Of a stretch of 64,000 nt of DNA, positions 60,512 through 64,000 are shown piece by piece (the first letter of the stretch is position 1; each line of letters starts with the position of its first letter). A program made the translations under genes and the position numbers. The notes below the pieces were generated by a model, which saw only the letters and a program-made list of their open reading frames with translations, did no database searches and was not told where the DNA came from. The DNA lies in the NCBI GenBank assembly GCA_036405235.1, contig DASWYA010000001.1, positions 682,001-746,000 on the forward strand, in the 5' to 3' direction. The stretch comes from JASLCR01 sp036405235 (GTDB lineage: Bacteria > Patescibacteriota > Saccharimonadia > Saccharimonadales > Saccharimonadaceae).

Positions 60512-61500
60512 TACATTCCCCCGCCTTGTAGATTTGGTCTTGACGCTTCACCTGTACCCTTTTTCACATAAGTGCTTACAGTATTTTCAAAATTACCAAG
60601 CGGTTCACGCACGGCCGTGTCTGGATTGTAGATATTGTAGTATAACTCACCTAGTTCCTTGGTATTTAGCTGTACACTTTTCACGCCCATAGCAAAAAGT
60701 CCGCTCGTCACGAGGTCGACACGGTTTTTGATCTCATCTTGTGCTTTTTCATAATTTGCCTGGTCTATCCTTGTTGGGCCTGTTTGAGGCTTAGCGAAGA
60801 TCTTGCCGAAGAATCCCTTGGCCTGGTCTTTGACACTATTGAGATCACCGAGTGGGAAATATGGAATGATAATAAAGAAACTTTTATCCATAATATTCGC
60901 TTCTTGACTAAGCACATCGATGAAATTTATGTAGTCATCCATCAGGACGTTTAAAAGCATATTGTCTTGTGAACGTCTGATATCTACGAGTCGATCAATG
61001 TATGGTCCGATGTCAACGCGCTGAGAGCGAATAAAAACCTGTACCGGGAAATTAAGCGAGTTCAGGAAATTTTGATAACTATATTCAACACCTTCCCTTT
61101 CGCGTGAGCTCATGAGGTCGAAATTTATGGATTTACAGGCGACAACAGCGCGGAAACTGCCGTCCTTCATGATTACCATATTGTCGCGAATCTCAGATAT
61201 GAGCAGGGTGTTTTGAGTGCTATTTGCGTTTTGTGCTTTTGGTGCTGGAGCTTTTGCGTTTTGTTGTTGTGGTTGCTGAGCTTGATCGGGTTGTCCGGCG
61301 ATTACACCTGGTGTTTGACCTGGAAGGGGTTGTTGAGGAAATGCAGCGGGATCTGACATCGGCTGAGCGGGTGCTTGTTGTGGCATTGCCATCTGTGGTG
61401 TGGGTGCAGTTTGCTGAGGAATATTTGCGCCCATAGGAGGAGCCTGACCTAATGTAGGCTGCTGCGCGTACTGCTGAGGTGTATTACTCTCTGGAGGCAC
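60511..61500 (-). CDS. TraC/VirB4 N-terminal-domain-like protein without ATPase motor
   Basis: 329 residues. The first ~105 are Gln/Pro/Ala-rich and probably disordered. Residues ~110-300 (LLISEIRDNMVIMKDGSFRA, then VVACKSINFDLMSSREREGV and FIRSQRVDIGPYIDRLVDIR) match the N-terminal domain of TraC/VirB4 proteins. No Walker motifs follow. It is a stand-alone adapter domain next to a VirB4 that has its own N-domain. Start GTG at 61500 with GGGAG upstream. Confidence 0.7.
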   Translation of the reverse strand: MPPESNTPQQYAQQPTLGQAPPMGANIPQQTAPTPQMAMPQQAPAQPMSDPAAFPQQPLPGQTPGVIAGQPDQAQQPQQQNAKAPAPKAQNANSTQNTLLISEIRDNMVIMKDGSFRAVVACKSINFDLMSSREREGVEYSYQNFLNSLNFPVQVFIRSQRVDIGPYIDRLVDIRRSQDNMLLNVLMDDYINFIDVLSQEANIMDKSFFIIIPYFPLGDLNSVKDQAKGFFGKIFAKPQTGPTRIDQANYEKAQDEIKNRVDLVTSGLFAMGVKSVQLNTKELGELYYNIYNPDTAVREPLGNFENTVSTYVKKGTGEASRPNLQGGGM

Positions 61501-61527
61501 TCTACTCCCACTCCCTGATAAAATCCC

Positions 61528-62490
61528 CTAGTGTAACGAAATGACGACCTCATCGTCAGGAAGCCCTTGCTCTTTTTGCTTTATACGATTAGCTTCGTGA
61601 GCAATAGTTTCGATCGATAAATCGGGGTTGTTTGCAAGGTTTATTATATCAGGTGACGGAGCTACTGCGCTAGTGCTTTTCTGGGTGTTGTCTTGCAGTG
61701 CTTGGGCGGGCTGCTGACCCAGCGGTTGTAGGACGGATTGATGCATGGTTGGATAAGGGTTTATGGTGAGATGTGGCGCTTGGGTCTGTGGCGATGAGGT
61801 TTGCGGTGCAGTCTGTGGTGCAGGTTGCTGAATAGCCTGGACAGGTGCAGCGCTTGGTAATGGAGCAAGTATTGGCGCAACTGGTTGTTGAGGTGCTTGC
61901 TGCATCTGTGTCATGAGCTGCTGCCTGTATCTAGCGCTTGATTGGTCTAGTCTGGCATCTATCTGATGAAATGTCTGCGTATTTTCGTCGAGGATATCTG
62001 GAGTTTGCTGAGCTGCATAGTACACATCACTCACCATAGACGAAGCTGCCTCGGCAGGTGCGCTTACGCCACGTACTGCCCAACCTTGACTATCTACGAT
62101 ATCCGCAAGGTATGAGAAGCGTCGCTCCGCCTCTGACTCACTAATGTCTTTTGTGAGTTGTCGCTCGACTTTTTTTGGTGCGGTTATTTCTATCAAGGCC
62201 TGCAAGCCGTCTGGATCCCATAGTCGTTTGCGTGGCTTTATATAGAAAGAGACAAGCGCGGCTAGATAGGTTTCCATAGGCTGATCTTTTCGAAGCGGCA
62301 AAGCTAGTGCGCCAAAAAACAAGATGACAGGCAGTGGAATAATAACAAGTGGCAAAAAGACATTACTGAGCACCCAGGCAAGCGCGCCAGCAGCAGCTAC
62401 GATAATGAGGTAGATAAACTGACGAAAGCTAAACGGTCCGATCAGCTTGTCGTCGGCTTCGACATCTTGGGGAACTTTGTAGACTGCCAT
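61528..62490 (-). CDS. PrgI-family membrane protein
   Basis: 320 residues. The start MAVYKVPQDVEADDKLIGPF, followed by SFRQFIYLIIVAAAGAL and a second membrane helix, then FYIKPRKRLWDPDG, is the PrgI (conjugation VirB3/TraL-type) pattern. A long Gln/Pro/Ala-rich region (~185-290) and a short C-terminal helix complete it. In CPR genomes PrgI is regularly next to VirB4. The TGC-TATACT promoter (62500-62508) ends nine bases before the ATG, so it may be the first gene of a leaderless mRNA covering PrgI, TraC-N and VirB4. Confidence 0.87.
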   Translation of the reverse strand: MAVYKVPQDVEADDKLIGPFSFRQFIYLIIVAAAGALAWVLSNVFLPLVIIPLPVILFFGALALPLRKDQPMETYLAALVSFYIKPRKRLWDPDGLQALIEITAPKKVERQLTKDISESEAERRFSYLADIVDSQGWAVRGVSAPAEAASSMVSDVYYAAQQTPDILDENTQTFHQIDARLDQSSARYRQQLMTQMQQAPQQPVAPILAPLPSAAPVQAIQQPAPQTAPQTSSPQTQAPHLTINPYPTMHQSVLQPLGQQPAQALQDNTQKSTSAVAPSPDIINLANNPDLSIETIAHEANRIKQKEQGLPDDEVVISLH

Positions 62491-62499
62491 GTTGATACT

Positions 62500-62508
62500 A
62501 GTATAGCA
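62500..62508 (-). promoter_or_regulatory. Extended -10 promoter of PrgI-VirB4 genes
   Basis: The minus strand reads TGC-TATACT, ending nine bases before the ATG at 62490. Confidence 0.5.
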
Positions 62509-62544
62509 TTACGGTATTGGATAGTGTTTGTCTCTGGCACTCTG

Positions 62545-64000
62545 CTAGAGATTCGCGAGGTGATCGATTTTACCTTGATCCATGTATCCGTGTAGGCTCT
62601 CATTTGCCGCAACTCGATGAGCCTGATCTCGATCGAGGGTGGTTCCTGCACTGCCGATAGCATCCATTGTTTGTTGTGCAAGCTCGGTGTCTTTCATGCC
62701 CGCAGCGTTGAGGCTATCAATAGCCGCTTGTCTACTTTGTCGTGTGCTTCCATCGGCAGCAAAGTTATCGGCTAACTGAGTGATTCGCTTGTCCTTTGAT
62801 TTGTATGCGTCACGATTTGCTCGAATGTGACTTAGGATGTCGCCGCGCATTTCGGTGTGTTGATCAAGTGCTCCGCTTCTATTGGCTGAAGATAACGCTT
62901 CCTGGATATGGTTCATGCCATTTTCGCCATAATGATCCTTGAGTACTTTCATGGCTGCTCTTGCCTCAACACTGTTTCCGCTGGCGAGTGCTGCGTCGAG
63001 ATGCTCCCTAGCTTGTGCGTGTCCGCCTCCTCTTGCAACTTCTGAAGTCATTCTGTCGGCGGCATCGCTTACTGCTTCATTATCGTGTTTGTTAGCTGCA
63101 GCAAATGCTGCTGTTTCAAGGTGCTCAAGTCCCTTCTCGCTGCCTCTTAATCTGCTAGAGGTGAGTGGGCTTACTCCTCTAGCGGCTCTTCCTCTCATGC
63201 GTTGCCATCGAGTTTGTGGATCATTAACAGCAGCTGCAAATTTCTCATCTTTGTACGCTTGCTTGCCAGATTTTCGAAGAGCTCGTCCTCTTCCCATCGC
63301 GCTATTCTTGTAAGCATCGCCGACCTTGCCGCCAGCAAATCCACCACCTTTATCCACTGCTCCTCTAATCTTACCGCCAATAGCGCCAGCTGCTGCGAGA
63401 GCGCCTTGGAGTACGCTCCAGACAGCAATGAGTGGAGCTACTGCTACGCCGGCTGCTACAAGTCCAAGTGTGGCACTGGTTGCTGACGAGTCTGCTGTCT
63501 GATAGTCTGCGCCGTTACCCGCTGCCAAGATTACACGACTAGCTACTTCTCCAGCGCCCATCAGTATGGCGACTATTGGGAATACCATGAGGAGTTTTAT
63601 AAACATGTCTTTCCATTTATTGAACAAGCCTTCGGTGTTTGGTAACAGAAATGCTACAAATGCGAGTGGTGAGACAAAGACGAGCAAGATAATAAGCGCT
63701 TTTCTGAGGAGTAATATGATAATAATAGTGATGAGCACTAGGAGTGCCGTAAGTATCACGCCGCCAAGTATAGGAAGCATTAGGAATACGATAGCGGCTG
63801 CGCCGAGAACGGCTAACGCTATTCCGGCTAGTCCAAGTCCGCCCTGCCCTGTAGCTCCTGCGCCATTGTTGCCACTGCTCACATTGATGCTGTCTGCGAT
63901 ATTCTCGAGCAGGCCTTTCAGACTCCAGCCGAGAATATTGGATAGATCTACGGCTATTTGGCATATAAAGTACGAAACATTCACGAGTATGGCGCCTACG
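62545..64000 (-). CDS. TrbL/VirB6-like polytopic membrane protein (5' end outside window)
   Basis: The frame stays open to the window edge, so the Met at 63984 need not be the start. At least 485 residues are visible. Five or so hydrophobic helices (~50-240 from that Met), including an Ile/Leu-only stretch and LIILLVFVSPLAFVAFLLPN then KWKDMFIKLLMVFPIVAI, resemble the TrbL/VirB6 inner-membrane channel. After that comes a ~240-residue soluble, Ala/Gly/Arg-rich helical tail (KIRGAVDKGGGFAGGKVGDA and beyond). It would form the inner-membrane pore of the secretion system. Confidence 0.75.
   Translation of the reverse strand, partial: VGAILVNVSYFICQIAVDLSNILGWSLKGLLENIADSINVSSGNNGAGATGQGGLGLAGIALAVLGAAAIVFLMLPILGGVILTALLVLITIIIILLLRKALIILLVFVSPLAFVAFLLPNTEGLFNKWKDMFIKLLMVFPIVAILMGAGEVASRVILAAGNGADYQTADSSATSATLGLVAAGVAVAPLIAVWSVLQGALAAAGAIGGKIRGAVDKGGGFAGGKVGDAYKNSAMGRGRALRKSGKQAYKDEKFAAAVNDPQTRWQRMRGRAARGVSPLTSSRLRGSEKGLEHLETAAFAAANKHDNEAVSDAADRMTSEVARGGGHAQAREHLDAALASGNSVEARAAMKVLKDHYGENGMNHIQEALSSANRSGALDQHTEMRGDILSHIRANRDAYKSKDKRITQLADNFAADGSTRQSRQAAIDSLNAAGMKDTELAQQTMDAIGSAGTTLDRDQAHRVAANESLHGYMDQGKIDHLANL

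Noticed and set aside
1..64000. CRISPR array, insertion sequence or integrase
   Set aside because: No regularly spaced direct repeats, transposase motifs or flanking inverted repeats were seen. Internal repeats are confined to protein-coding fibre and wall-binding repeats.
50422..64000. Prophage, suggested by the phage-type lysozyme and CHAP domains
   Set aside because: No capsid, portal, terminase or integrase genes. VirB4, PrgI and TrbL-like genes identify a secretion or conjugation-type system.
1..64000. Alternative genetic code with UGA as glycine
   Set aside because: UGA ends several coupled genes exactly at conserved C-termini (sucC, the fcl-like gene and the secretion-locus ATGA overlaps), so the standard bacterial code applies.

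Overview
The gene content suggests a Patescibacteria/CPR genome, most likely Candidatus Saccharibacteria (TM7). This is inferred from the mix of families and not from a marker tree. The pointers are CPR-style fibre proteins with a Peptidase-G2-like surface domain, a chromosomal VirB4/PrgI/TrbL-type secretion locus, very dense packing, many genes with no Shine-Dalgarno sequence, and a large envelope-glycan repertoire with no biosynthetic operons for amino acids, nucleotides or lipids. TGA is used as an ordinary stop (for example atpH-partner 3952-4692, fcl-like 24670-25608, sucC), so the code is standard and not that of Gracilibacteria/SR1.

Layout. (1) 1-5.6 kb, minus strand: an F1-type ATPase operon (beta, gamma, alpha, delta, a soluble b-like coiled coil). 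It is headed by an odd membrane protein with an exported domain and a c-subunit-like hairpin that lacks the ion-binding carboxylate. No a-subunit or ordinary c-subunit is present on this side of the operon. (2) 5.7-12.9 kb: a surface fibre protein, two single-pass membrane proteins, small winged-helix regulators including a PadR type, tRNA-Asn, and a LexA-like regulator coupled to a membrane-anchored beta-lactamase-fold protein. (3) 13-45.5 kb: an envelope polysaccharide island. It holds a polyprenyl-phosphate sugar transferase, glmS, galE, a GDP-mannose to 3,6-dideoxyhexose set (gmd, ColD-like, Fcl/ColC-like), many glycosyltransferases, two peptidoglycan-active enzymes sharing a ~75-residue repeat, and a teichoic-acid-like set (TagD, CDP-glycerol transferase, LicD, pyruvyl transferase, TagGH-type exporter). 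sucCD and a GtrB/GtrA pair are interleaved. (4) 45.5-50.4 kb: the classical origin region jag-yidC-rnpA-rpmH / dnaA-dnaN with DnaA boxes on both sides of dnaA. rpmH (45 aa) is present although short. (5) 50.4-64 kb, minus strand: a type IV secretion-like locus (TrbL/VirB6-like, PrgI, TraC/VirB4 N-domain, VirB4 ATPase). It runs on into two very large exported proteins carrying DNase-I-fold (EEP) domains together with M23 peptidase, phage-type lysozyme and CHAP domains, and then into two small membrane-anchored proteins, all coupled by ATGA overlaps.

How it fits together. The middle of the window builds and exports a decorated surface glycan, probably with glycerol-phosphate, pyruvate and 3,6-dideoxyhexose parts. 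The right end looks like a contact/secretion machine that would deliver, or display, nucleases and wall-lytic enzymes. In an episymbiont that cannot make nucleotides this could serve host attack or nucleotide scavenging (inference). The two most unusual systems are the nuclease-lysozyme secretion locus and the F1-like ATPase with a non-canonical membrane partner. A genome-wide feature visible here is that about ten genes have a -10 box ending 6-10 bases before the start codon, which implies leaderless mRNAs. Convergent genes commonly abut or overlap at their stops with no terminator between them. No intergenic stretch longer than 300 bases occurs.
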